From assembly GCF_030272615.1 (NCBI RefSeq), contig NC_081405.1:159608317-159672316 (forward strand): a DNA stretch of 64,000 nt, written 5' to 3'. This document shows, piece by piece, positions 36,353 through 46,537 of the stretch. The translations under genes were made by a program, and so were the position numbers. The first letter of the stretch is position 1. Every line of letters starts with the position of its first letter. The notes below the pieces were generated by a model. It was not told the origin of the DNA, made no database searches, and was given only the letters and a program-made list of their open reading frames with translations. The stretch comes from Cryptomeria japonica. Lineage: Eukaryota; Streptophyta; Pinopsida; Cupressales; Cupressaceae.

Positions 36353-37097
36353 TGTAAATGATGTTCAATTTACAATTCAATATGCAAGATGTATTCTTAA
36401 TTGTATTCTCTATATCTATGTAATTTTCTCTCTCTATTATAAATCTGACTATCTTCTTTGTTTGACAAGTGAGAGGAGTATTTTTCGACTTCAATATCCT
36501 CTTCACAAATATCAAATGATATATATATGCAAGAGGGGAGGATCAAGCAATGCCTTGACCGGTCATGTCTTATGGACATGACCGATCAAGACACTACTTG
36601 ATCGCACCCTTTGATATATGTTATCAACCGGTGTTTAATTTATTACCAGCCCGATACTAATCGGGGTTCACGTAACATAGTGTATATGCTAATCGGTATT
36701 CACGATGGTGTTGGCGTGGCATATTAACCGAAGGGAATCGGTGTCTAAGTTAATTGACACTGATCACTAACTAAAGGTTATATATCCCAAGTGGTACATA
36801 CTTTGCCACCTGAAAGCAACTCGATAATTATTTGTTTATTGCTGGGAACATATCCGATGTGAATCGGAATACATAGTTAACTCGATAACCATTAGTGATC
36901 ACCGATATACCATGCTATAACATGATTATCGATATTGATCGACTAAGTAGATTTTATATATAAAAGATGAATGATTATCAGATGAAAATAGCTTGAAGTT
37001 TTCTTGATGGTTTATCGATAGGATAAATGATTGAATGAGAGACTTCATTTATCTCTCATTCAATCATTTATCTTACCGATGCTATCATGCATTAACA
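36353..37097 (-). repeat. 5' LTR of the Copia element
   Basis: 745 bases, TG...CA. A TATA-like CTTTTATATATAAAATC (minus strand) at about 36952-36968 gives a U3 of about 130 bases. Confidence 0.95.
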
Positions 37098-37667
37098 ATA
37101 ATTACATACGTATATACATGTATATGATCGAGTTATTATTCGAACTCATATACATATATAATATGTATAATTATATATATACATATAATCACAAGTAAAC
37201 AAATAAATATATTGTTTCACCAAGTCACACATTTTTGCACAAAAGAATGAGTATTCATAGGGTCAATGTTCATTTTTTTCCAATCACTAACAAATTACCT
37301 TCTTATTGAACAATAAAACATATCATTTTTCCATCACTCATGCAACTTCAATCACAGCTCAAATCATGCAACGAATGCACACATAAAGATGTATATATTA
37401 CAGTGGTGTGTGAGATTCCATCTACTCTAGCGAAATCCAAGGGCTAAAACAATTCTACTTGAACGATGTTCTCGCCTTCATTTGCGTTCACCTGTTCCTG
37501 CATTCACTTGCACTCAATTGCTCATTAGCAATGATGATCCCAATTTCACAATAAGAATAATACTGATCATTCAATTGTATGTAAATCACTTCATTGCATT
37601 CAATCTCCTATCTTTTTCATTAACAATTTCATTTCTATTTCAATTTTATTAAAAAAAACGAAAAGTA
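37098..37667. other. S1 interior or unrelated insert, no gene
   Basis: AT-rich with TATATACATATA runs at the left. No protein-like frame or known motif seen. Confidence 0.4.
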
Positions 37668-37683
37668 ACATTATTTTCCTAAT
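37668..37683. other. Left target-site duplication of retroposon R
   Basis: ACATTATTTTCCTAAT recurs at 46522-46537; a preceding A may belong to the tail. This length fits target-primed (LINE-type) insertion. Confidence 0.85.
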
Positions 37684-38410
37684 GGTGCTGAGGATTGTGT
37701 TCTCTCCTTCCCTCTGTGCTGAGGATTTATTGCAGATCTGAACCATGGTGCTCTGGTTTTTCGAAGGAGTTTCTTTTTTTGGATCTTCTATGTTGGGCTA
37801 CTCTCCTATTGAGTTGGAGAGTCTTCTTTGGTGTGACCCTTTGAGAGGGGTTTCTTGGCTCTTGTTCTTTTCCCCTCCTTGTCTATTAGAGGTGACCTGA
37901 TTTTCTATGGAGGTGGAAATTTGGTGGAGGGGAAAGGACTGGTTTCTGCTTGCTGCTAGAGAGCTCTGGTTGTTGTCTTTCTGCCTCATTCTTCGTCCTG
38001 TAGAGGTGGTGATCTTTCCTATTGAGGTGGAGAGATGGAATGTTGGGGATTTTCGACTTTTGGTGCTCCTCTTGCTACTGGCTATGGCTGCCTGTTTCTT
38101 CTCTCAAAGGTGTCTCCTCGGGTGGGTCTGGAAGTTCATTTTCCTAGACTCCCAGCTTGTCTCTTGCCCTAGATCCTTTTTGTTGTATCATGGTTTGGCC
38201 TTCTTCCTTCTTGTTTTTGGGGTCTTTGATCCCCCTTTTTCTAGTTGTGGGTTCATGGCTTATCCCATAGGCAGGCCGGTTGCTAATAGTTTTAAAGGGC
38301 CCAACCTGTCCTTCTGCTGTCTTTGGTTAAGGGAAAGTCTTGTGTTTGGTGTTCTGAGCTCTTCATTTAAGGTTGAGGGTGCCTGGCAAAACCCCTGGTT
38401 GCTGGTCTTG

Positions 38411-38415
38411 GGTAC
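38411..38415. other. Left target-site duplication of E3 (GGTAC)
   Basis: GGTAC recurs at 46110-46114. The unbroken site is visible in R' near 57265-57285, where the same flanks are joined. Confidence 0.9.
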
Positions 38416-39272
38416 TGTTGACGTGTATTTTGTATGCTATCAAACACAGAATAAAATACCCAAGGGTACCTTATCCTCTCTTGAGTAAAGCCTCTGAATG
38501 CTGAAGATATCGCGAAAAAGGATCAATCAGGATGGCTTCAAGGTTCTTCGTTGTAGGATCTCTACGTGTGGATAAGCACCAGTGGTCGTTGTAAATGCTG
38601 TTTCTTCAAGGGGCCTTACGTTTTCGATCTGCAGGAACAGGATTTTCTTAAAGCTAACAGGTTCTTAAAAAAAATCAAAAGATAGGGTTTGCAAGAGATG
38701 AATTCTAATCTAATTCTAAGAATGACTCAATGTAGGCTAGACTTAGTAAGATTCTACCAATTTCAGTATTGCCAAGGAATTACAACTCTATTGGAATTGA
38801 TGTGATCTTCTAAGGTGATTCGTGATTTTTCAAATCATCAAGAATTATAGATACTACCATAAAGATACATATCAATAGTTCGATAATGATTGAAGGTTCA
38901 AGCAATCTAAATATCTCCAGTTGACCACACAAGGCGTCCTTACAATCAGTAAGAAGCTAGTGGTTTGGAACGTGAATCTCACCAGAGATCAAGCCCAACA
39001 CTTAGTCCTTCAAACTTAAATACTACTTCGACCGAGAATGATTCAAGAAAGTAAACAACCATGATGATAGCCACAAGAATTGCAATAAAACACCATAACT
39101 TCAATATTTTATTGATCTCAAAGCCAAAATAGACAACAATTGTTTGAAATTCTTTCTTCAATACTCAATCTTGCTACAAAATAACTTTCTTCTCTCCAAA
39201 AGCTCTAACTATCTCCTTAATATCTAATCTCTAATCTTCTAATTTCTAATCACAAAATGAAAATGAGTGAGG

Positions 39273-39283
39273 GTATATATAGC
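39273..39283 (-). promoter_or_regulatory. E3 3'-proximal TATA box
   Basis: Minus strand GCTATATATACC, about 860 bases before the element's end, 63 bases after the telo-box palindrome. By analogy with E1 and E2 it marks the U3/R boundary. Confidence 0.55.
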
Positions 39284-39345
39284 ATCCTCAATTACAATAA
39301 ACGGCCCAGATCAAAAGAAGATCAACGGCTGAGATTTTGACACCT

Positions 39346-39363
39346 AAACCCTAATTAGGGTTT
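39346..39363. promoter_or_regulatory. Telo-box palindrome of E3
   Basis: AAACCCTAATTAGGGTTT, an 18-bp perfect palindrome made of two facing AAACCCTAA telo-boxes. Telo-boxes are known plant promoter elements. The same sequence is in E2, and with one mismatch in E1. Confidence 0.7.
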
Positions 39364-39474
39364 GTTACAAAAAGTCCCCTTTTAGTTGAACATTATTAAA
39401 TGCATAGCCAAATATTTAATTGCCACAAAAATCGAGGGAACATAGACCAATGATAATTAAGATGCCACATCATT

Positions 39475-40176
39475 TTATAACAACCTCTCTTCTAGAACCT
39501 TATTCCCCTTCCAATGTTCTTTCTTAGCATATGCAACGAATCTGGACACAATTCCTTCAATCTCAGCAATAGGAATCTCGGGAAGATTCCTCATTCGCTC
39601 CTCCAAGTGGATAACTTGATCAAAGGCAGTGAGAAGAGTCGTTTCCCATCCAGGTTCGAGCTCTTTGATCTTCTCAATCAGGAGCATAGTAGTGAACATT
39701 AGATCTTGTTGCTCATCTGTGATGACATTCTCATTTTGGCAAAAGATGACTTTGACTCTTTCTTCCAACTCTTGAAGGTCCACATCCGTCTCAACTTCGA
39801 TCCTCCTGCCAAGAATGGTACACAACACTTCAAACACCTTATCCTGAATTGGATGGATGACGCCCTCAACTTGATTGCATTTGGTGCTGATGGCCTCAAA
39901 AAGAACCTCTTTCATCTGGAGCAGAGTTGACCACTGAAGTAAATTATGAGCTCCTCCATCCATTATCTTTTCTTGTGCTAGGATCTTCCTTGGTGTTTGC
40001 CTGATTAGTTGCAGAATAGGAATGATAACATCTCTAGTGTGAGCGAAAGCGGCTACCGTTATCATTAGGTTGTGGACGATCTCAAGGACCTGGATAGCTT
40101 GGTGGATTGTCTTCATCATTCTTGTTGTAAATTCAACGGCTACTGTGTGGGATTTGTCAATCGAAGAGCTCATAAG
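39475..40176 (-). CDS. E3 ORF, downstream part after the amber codon
   Basis: 232 codons from an ATG at 40173, in the same frame as the upstream 840-codon ORF and separated from it by one amber and one Leu codon. The protein is largely helical, rich in Ile, Leu, Glu and Val (for example MKTIHQAIQVLEIVHNLM; DVDLQELEERVKVIFCQNEN), ending LEERLL. It could be the C-terminus of one 1,070-residue protein made by readthrough, or the amber may be a mutation of a Gln codon. I recognise no family. Confidence 0.6.
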   Translation of the reverse strand, partial: LMSSSIDKSHTVAVEFTTRMMKTIHQAIQVLEIVHNLMITVAAFAHTRDVIIPILQLIRQTPRKILAQEKIMDGGAHNLLQWSTLLQMKEVLFEAISTKCNQVEGVIHPIQDKVFEVLCTILGRRIEVETDVDLQELEERVKVIFCQNENVITDEQQDLMFTTMLLIEKIKELEPGWETTLLTAFDQVIHLEERMRNLPEIPIAEIEGIVSRFVAYAKKEHWKGNKVLEERLL

Positions 40177-42699
40177 CTAAACCAAGCTCTTGACTCTTTC
40201 TGCCTTGCCAACTGATTCAAGGGAAAGTGCTTGCACGGGAGATACTGCTGGATCCTGATGTCCCAAAGGCTGATTGAGATGACTAAAGTAGCCTCTCCAA
40301 GCACCGACTTCTCTCTCAAGCTTTCTATTCTTTTCCATTTCTTCCTTAAGCTTGTCTTTAAGTGCTCCAAATGAATCGGTTGCCTCATCCAGTGCCTGTT
40401 CAGTAGTGAGTGGACCAAGCTCAAATGTTTCTACATCATACTCTTCTGCAAGAATTTCACCTTCATACTTGTCCACTACTGGTGTAGCTATCTGCAATTT
40501 CCTGGATCCTGCCTCATCCCTGATCACCTTGGACATCTTGGTGGCCTTCTTCTTCTCCGTTACTTCTTGAGAATTTCCTATAAGGCTCTCTAAGTCAATT
40601 ACATCATCTTCATCTTCAATCACAATCACCCTTGTCAATCTCTCTTTTAACCAATCCGGAATGGCGGATCTTGTCTCTCTAACTTGTATTTCCTTAAGCA
40701 ATGGTTCGTCTTCTCGGAGAGGGGATGCCACTTCATCATCATTCTTCTCTTCATGTAGCTCATCGACTTGGGGAGATTGACTTGATGAATGCTGAGGTGC
40801 CTGCCCCTTTTCAGGTTTATCATTCTGTACCATCGACTCCATAGATTCATCAACCTCAGGCACCGTCTTCTCTTGCCCTTCAACTTGACTTGTCCTTTTT
40901 TCATGTCGAGAAGATGTGCCTGATGAGTGATCTCGATTGGCCTCTTGCTTCTTCTCGGAGGGCTCTCTTTTCTCAGGTCTTTCTTTCCTCTTTGCGCCTC
41001 TAGGATGAGAATTGCCTTCACTTGCGCTTGCTCCTCCTTCCTCTGATCTTTCCTCCAAAGTAAAAGTCATTGGTATGTTCTGTTCTCTTAACTTTTGATG
41101 TTGTACATCCACCCATCTGCGAGTACATGACAAAACTGGAGCCATCAAAGCTCTCAAGTCCAAAATCTCAGGCTCGTTCCAATCTATCTTCATTGCTTTG
41201 TCTTCTCTGTCATAGGATGACTGGAGATGTCTACCACTGTCCTGAGCTTGATCGGCTACTCTGTAAACTTCGCATTTCCTGATGAAATCTAAAGGTAATC
41301 TGGAATGCATCTTTCTTTTCACTTCTAAATCACTTGAGAGATTCATCCAAAAGTCCTCTACCTGAAATTCGTGCTTGTACTTCCTACTAGCTGTCTCTTC
41401 CATATAACCATGAGGATCGAAACTCTCCCTCGAGGCAAAGAACGTGAATGAATATAAAACCAATTCCTTCTCTGCATCATCCAAGGCTTGAGTATCAGGA
41501 CATACCTCAACTGAATTCCCCAATATGATGGGCACGGGAATTCGATTTCCATGCTTGTGTCTGAATGCCTTTGCATAAGCTGCCAACTGTCTGGTCACCT
41601 CAAGTAGCACTATCGTGTCTGTCGGATACCTCGGCAACATGCAAGGAGGTGAAGGACACCCATGAACTCTGATATATGTAAACTTTTGAAACTGGATGAA
41701 CCAAGCACCATACCTCTTCACAAGCTCTTGTGCATCCAGAGATAGTTGACTGTGAATCCCACCTTGCAATATCCTAGTGATGTTCATCGTGAAGGTGTCA
41801 TTGACTAACTTGTAGTCACCTCTAGGAGGATGGTGCAAATGAACATAAGAGTCACAAACTCTCACTTCTCCGGGTCCTCTTCCGATCACTCCTCTGTGAG
41901 GTAGCCCTGCATATTCGAAACTCCTGATCAAGGCATAAATGACATATGAGCTCATGTGGAATGATCTGGTAGGCTTCAGTCTTCTCAACTGCACATCCAG
42001 GCAATGGCTAATAATTTTGGCCCAATGAATCGTTCCTTTTCCTTGGACTATCACTTGGATGAAGTAGAACATCCACTTCTCGAAGTAGAAGGCTTGTGGA
42101 GCTCCTGTAACTCGATTGAGCAAAGTTATCAAATCTCTGTATTCCTCCTGGAAATCGATCCTATGTGGTGTGTTGGGAACCTTGCTCAGGCGAGGACGAC
42201 TTTTGAGTAACCAATTCTTATTGATGATATTCAAGCAAGTGTCAAGATCATCTTCATACATTGACCTGGTTTCTTCTAGGCTTTTGTAAATCATATCTTT
42301 ATGCTCTGGAAGATGGAGAGCTTCACTTATAACCTCCTCTGAAAGATAAGCCAAAGTGTTCCCTTCCTTGGATACGATCGATCTTGATTGTGAGTCATAA
42401 TGACGGGCACATTCGATCATCAGCTCATGACACTGGACTGCAGGAGGGAAACCGGCCGCCTTGATGATGCCACTTTCAATTATCTTCTTTGCGACAGGTG
42501 ATGGCTTGCCAATGTAGGGGACCTCTCGAAATTTCTTCACACTGAAGTTTCCCAAGTTGGTATCTCCGATATTGCTCCACTTGGACACGATCTTGGTCTC
42601 CATTTCTTTGTTCTTCTGATCTTCCTTCATGAGAGCTGGACGACTAGTAGATGCTCTTGCCTTTGGAGTCGCCATCTTGACACCTACACAACATTTCAT
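40177..42699 (-). CDS. E3 long ORF, 840 codons, unknown protein
   Basis: By far the longest open frame in the window. A second Met (42673-42675, MATPKARAST) is the likelier start. Residues about 40-530 look globular, with aromatic-rich runs such as FYFEKWMFYFIQVIVQGKGT and FHMSSYVIYALIRSFEYAGL, resembling plant transposon-associated domains (inference only). Residues 550-700 are charged and disordered (GGASASEGNSHPRGAKRKER). Residues 760-800 form a likely coiled coil (LKDKLKEEMEKNRKLEREVG). It ends in TAG at 40177-40179. No RT, integrase, protease or zinc knuckle. Confidence 0.7.
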   Translation of the reverse strand: MKCCVGVKMATPKARASTSRPALMKEDQKNKEMETKIVSKWSNIGDTNLGNFSVKKFREVPYIGKPSPVAKKIIESGIIKAAGFPPAVQCHELMIECARHYDSQSRSIVSKEGNTLAYLSEEVISEALHLPEHKDMIYKSLEETRSMYEDDLDTCLNIINKNWLLKSRPRLSKVPNTPHRIDFQEEYRDLITLLNRVTGAPQAFYFEKWMFYFIQVIVQGKGTIHWAKIISHCLDVQLRRLKPTRSFHMSSYVIYALIRSFEYAGLPHRGVIGRGPGEVRVCDSYVHLHHPPRGDYKLVNDTFTMNITRILQGGIHSQLSLDAQELVKRYGAWFIQFQKFTYIRVHGCPSPPCMLPRYPTDTIVLLEVTRQLAAYAKAFRHKHGNRIPVPIILGNSVEVCPDTQALDDAEKELVLYSFTFFASRESFDPHGYMEETASRKYKHEFQVEDFWMNLSSDLEVKRKMHSRLPLDFIRKCEVYRVADQAQDSGRHLQSSYDREDKAMKIDWNEPEILDLRALMAPVLSCTRRWVDVQHQKLREQNIPMTFTLEERSEEGGASASEGNSHPRGAKRKERPEKREPSEKKQEANRDHSSGTSSRHEKRTSQVEGQEKTVPEVDESMESMVQNDKPEKGQAPQHSSSQSPQVDELHEEKNDDEVASPLREDEPLLKEIQVRETRSAIPDWLKERLTRVIVIEDEDDVIDLESLIGNSQEVTEKKKATKMSKVIRDEAGSRKLQIATPVVDKYEGEILAEEYDVETFELGPLTTEQALDEATDSFGALKDKLKEEMEKNRKLEREVGAWRGYFSHLNQPLGHQDPAVSPVQALSLESVGKAERVKSLV

Positions 42700-43488
42700 T
42701 ATTAGTAATATATCTTGAAGAGTAGCAAGGAAGATTCAAGAGGAGGATAAAAGATATTAATTAGGAAACTTCATGGTAAATCTTGAGTTATCATTTCCTA
42801 ATTAACTACGTCAAACTTAGAATTTTCAAAACAAAGCTCAAAATTCAAATCTTCAACAATGGTGCTAAGGTGATTACGCCATACCTCCACTTGAGTACTA
42901 ACTCTAAGAAATGATGCAAAAGAGGTGAATTTCGCTAGGCAAAATGTAGATCAAAGCTCTCCTTGAATAAAATGCGCCTCCTTTAGTCTTCACAAGAATC
43001 AACTCCCCTTCCTCTTAATCTCCAACACTTGAGATAAATTCGCTCCAAATAGACCAGATTTCACACTTCCTTCTTGCTCTCCAAATTCGCACTTGAAGTA
43101 ATGATTGAATGACTTAAATGGTGAAAAAACATCTCCAATATATAGAGTGCTCACCACCTTGCTCCCCCTAGGCCGACTTGTCAAAATAGGCCTAAAAAAT
43201 AAATAAAATTGCAAAAAGGAGAGGCCGACTTGGCAAAATAAATAAAAATAAGACCTCAAGCGCTCCATTTTTAATTTTAATTTAACAAAAATTAATTTTA
43301 AATGCCTTAACAATAAAAGTTCGATTTTTAAAGGCTCAAAATTAATTTATTAAATGCCAATACGTCCTTTATTAAATGCCAATTTAATTTAATTTTTTCA
43401 AATATTTCGAAGTTAGCAATTTGGCATCTAATGCAATTTGGAGGATATTAATGCTCAAATATGGTAAAAATAAAGAATGCTATTAATT
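42700..43488 (-). promoter_or_regulatory. E3 leader with internal TATA (ORF promoter candidate)
   Basis: Minus strand CACTCTATATATTGG at 43136-43150 is a TATA box about 440 bases before the ORF. Just before the ORF, TTGTGTAG/GTGTCAAG (about 42680-42695) looks like a 3' splice site followed by GTGNNNAAG; E1 has TTTTTGCAG/GTGACTAAG in the matching place (53828). The leader could therefore contain an intron (inference). Confidence 0.45.
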
Positions 43489-45713
43489 TCGCTCTGGACC
43501 CTTGGAGAGGGTCAGGAGCGAACTTTCAATTTAGACCTTGCATTCCTCATTTTTCTTGTCCAAGACTTCATCTAGGTATTAAAATGGCATTTTTAATTGG
43601 AGTCTTGAGTTTGATTTCACTTGATCTTTAGGAGGAAAGTGCCTTTAGGACTTTTTCGCCCTGGACCCTTGGAGAGGGTCAGGAGCGATTTTTCACTTTT
43701 GCTCTCAATCCTTCATCCTTTATTTGCCAACCCCCCTTGTGGTATAAGCGATGATCTCCTTCACTCGTTCCATGCATGCTTAATTTGCTTTTGCAAGGCA
43801 AAATAGGTGTTTCAAAGATTTTCGCTCTGGGCCTCCAGTGAGGGACAGGAGCGAGTTTTGTATTTTAGCCTAGGATTATCAAGTTTTGAAGTCAAATCTT
43901 TGTTCACCATGCTTTAGAAGACCTTTTCATCCTTGCACAACCTTGCCTTAGCGAAATCTTGGAGGGAAGCCATTGGTTTTGTAAAAATCGCCCTGGACCT
44001 TTAGTGAGGGTCAGGAGCGATCTTGAGTCTTTTGCACAAATTCTTAATTACTTCAACTTCAAATTACCCTCAAGGCGTAGAATATCATACTTCACTCCCT
44101 TTTGAGTCTTGGAAACAAAAATATCATCTCGAAATGTAAGGTAAATGGGCATACTTGGAAATTTCGCCCTGGACCCTTGGAGAGGGTCAGGAGCGATTTT
44201 CCCCATTGTCATCAAAATTTGTAATCCTAGCATCTCAATTCCACCTCAAGGCATTTCAAACATCGTTTTAAACTTGCGCCTTGGCTTAGCTTCGCCCAAT
44301 TTTGAAGAAAAAGGTTGGATATTAGGTTTTTCGCCCTGGTCCCTCAGAGAGGGTTAGGAGCGATTTTGCAATTTCAAGCTTATCCATCTTTTGTTAGCCC
44401 TCCAAATTATCTTCAATGGGCAAAACACACCTTCTTCCATTCATTTCAATCACAAAACTTGCTTTGTCCTTGCCAAAAAATTGCACTTTTAGAATCTAGC
44501 TCCGGACCTTCAGTGAGGGTCAGGAGCGCCCTTTTTGCTTCTTGGTATATTTCCTTGTTCTTTAGACTCCCAATCGTATCTAAGGTACAAAACATCATCT
44601 CTCCCTCCTATCCTAGTCAGGTTTTGCCTCAAAATTTCAAACAAAGAGGAGAATCTTGAAAAAACGCCATGGGCATTCAGTGAGGGTCAGGAGCGCTTTT
44701 TGTTTTCTGGGTCGATTTCCTCCTTTGTTGACCACTCAAATTATATTCAACGGATAGAACATGCTTTCCTTGATCTCTTTCAATCATAAAATCACTTTGA
44801 TCTTGCAAGAATAGTGCGAATTTGAAAATCAAGCTCCGGACCTTCAGTGAGGGTCAGGAGCGCCTTTTGCCATCATGATCAAATTGTTTCACTTTTCATC
44901 TCGAAATTCCTTGGCTAAGGAAGATGTTATCTTGTTTCATGCTATGAATAAATTCTCATGTCCCAAAAGGTCACAAGATGATACATATAAAGAAAATCGC
45001 TCTGGTCCTTGAGAGAGGGTCAAGAGCGAATTTACCCTTATGGGCAAAACTCCATCATTTCATTATCTTCAATCAGGTCTGGATGCTTTATCACGCTCAT
45101 TTCGTCCTCCACCATGCCTTTGATATGTCAATTTGACCAAACAAGGTCAGGAATGTCTCTAATAAGCTTTTTCGCCCTGGATCCTCAGAGAGGGACAGGA
45201 GCGAATTTGATGATTCCAATAAGATCCTTCATCATCCCAAGCTAAAACTCCTTCAGGCGGGTGGAGAAAGTCACTTGCTTTCCATTCATGTTCAACACTT
45301 GGCCTATTTTCACTGCAAGGTGAGGGAAATCAAAATTTCGCCCTGGGCCCTCAGCAAGGGACAGGAGCGATTTTTCCTTTAACCTTCAAAATTCATCATT
45401 TTCATGCCTTCAAATCTTCAAAAGCATCAAAACCACGTCCAATCATCTCTCCTGGAGACCCTACACAAAACAAATTAGAAAAGTCAGTGACAAATATGCC
45501 TTAAATAACATTTTCGCCCTGGACCCTCAGCAAGGGACAAGAGCGATTTTATCCTTTCTGGCTAATCCATCCAATATTTAAGTCTCCAATCACTTCACAA
45601 GGCAGAGTTAGGTCATTTTCAAGGCCAGGAACCAGTTAGCAAGCCTATCAAAAACAAGAAATTGCACTTAGAATGAATTTCGCCCTAGGCCCTCAGCAAG
45701 GGTCAGGAGCGAT
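43489..45713. repeat. E3 array: 14 units of about 167 bp with a conserved hairpin core
   Basis: Cores of about 33 bases (TCGCCCTGGACCCT, 5 bases, AGGGTCAGGAGCGA) start at 43489, 43656, 43822, 43988, 44164, 44331, 44497, 44664, 44831, 44997, 45172, 45338, 45514 and 45680. Steps are 166 or 167 bases, with three of 175-176. The two arms pair imperfectly as a stem. Spacers are related but strongly diverged, while cores are conserved. Confidence 0.92.
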
Positions 45714-46521
45714 TTCTCTGTTTCAGGCATCATCTTACCTCCAAAATTTGATCAAAATTTACCTAGGCAAGAACACACAATTTCACCTTCAAAATGCTAA
45801 CACTTAGACAAAATTTGGATTTTACCCCAAAACCCTGAATCTAGACTTAACCTGAGACCTATCTGACTCTCCTGACAGGCTTACCTTATTTCAACAATCT
45901 CAATCCTAGGGAGGACACTTAACAACTTTCAAAATTTGACTGGACTCAGCTCGAATAATATCCAAAAGAAACCCCTAAGGTTTAGCCCTAGCCCAGACAG
46001 ACCACTCACTCACTCAAAACCCTAAAAGCAGAGAGAAGAATAGGCAAAACTAAAGCGAGAAAGAGGGGGTCCCCATTCTAATGGGGCGATGTGTGAAATG
46101 GTCACAATAGGTACCATTTTAAAACCCAGTTTGAAGGTTGAGGGAGCCTTTCAAAACCCGTATTGGCCAGATTCAAATTGTATGAATATCTGCTGTAATC
46201 TGGTGTTGTTAGTGAAGGTTAGGGGTACCTTTCAAAACCCTGAAAGCTGGTTGAGGGTGCTTGTTATACCCTCGATAATTACTCTTCCATGCTATAGTTT
46301 GGTGCTGTAGCTTTGTCTGTTTTGGTGTGGCTATGCTGGTGTGTTGTTGGTGTTAGTCGTCTTTGTTGGGTTTTGGTTGCGGTTTTTCATTGTTTATTTC
46401 TTTTAGCAGCCTGCTTTGTAGGGTTCTAGATCTCGGTAAAATCTATTGGGTTTCGGGTCCCTCCAAAACCTGTTGTATGGGGTTTCAGGTCCCCTCAAAA
46501 CCTGTTTTCCCTTGATCAAAA

Positions 46522-46537
46522 ACATTATTTTCCTAAT
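46522..46537. other. Right target-site duplication of retroposon R
   Basis: ACATTATTTTCCTAAT, same as at 37668-37683. Confidence 0.85.

Larger units (their letters stand above)
31030..37097 (-). mobile_element. Full-length Copia element, 6,068 bp
   Basis: Minus strand. LTRs at 36353-37097 (5') and 31030-31772 (3') differ by about 21 substitutions and one 2-base indel (my count, about 97% identity); most are C/T or G/A. PBS (36341-36352) and polypurine tract are intact. Flanking pentamers are ATATT (left) and ATAAT (right), 4 of 5 matching. Domain order gag, protease, integrase, RT, RNase H proves Copia. All domains carry inactivating changes. Confidence 0.95.
38416..46109 (-). mobile_element. 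E3: 7.7-kb giant LTR-like element with a long ORF
   Basis: Minus strand. It begins TATTGTGACC (first G mutated from TGTTGTGAC of its relatives) at 46109 and ends ACACGTCAACA at 38416. The 5-bp duplication and the empty site in R' fix both ends. The 5' 60 bases match those of E1 and E2, and the last 60 match E1, but the two ends of E3 are unlike each other: there is no LTR pair. Order from 5': hairpin terminus, 14-copy 167-bp array, TATA, long ORF, telo-box palindrome, second TATA, 3' end. It is best read as a giant solo LTR that contains a gene, or as an LTR-less element. Confidence 0.8.
37684..46520 (+). mobile_element. Retroposon R, LINE-like, split by E3
   Basis: Net length about 1.14 kb after removing E3. 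It is flanked by a 16-17 bp direct repeat and ends in CCCTTGATCAAA plus A residues. The second copy R' (56871-58640) has about 400 more bases at its 5' side, the 5' truncation usual for LINE-type copies. R encodes no RT, so it depends on another element's enzyme. Near the 3' end it has four imperfect AAGGTTGAGGG(T/A)(G/A)CCT...CAAAACCC units and two GGGTTTC(G/A)GGTCCC units. A frame at 37907-38417 has no known domain. Confidence 0.75.

Noticed and set aside
37907-38488. 193-codon plus-strand frame as a membrane protein gene
   Set aside because: It lies within retroposon R and runs across the E3 border, so its end is an artefact of the insertion. The Leu/Phe richness comes from T-rich DNA, and R' does not keep the same frame throughout.
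43489-45713. Regularly spaced repeats as a CRISPR array
   Set aside because: The units are related in their spacers as well, the steps are far too long, and the context is a plant retroelement.
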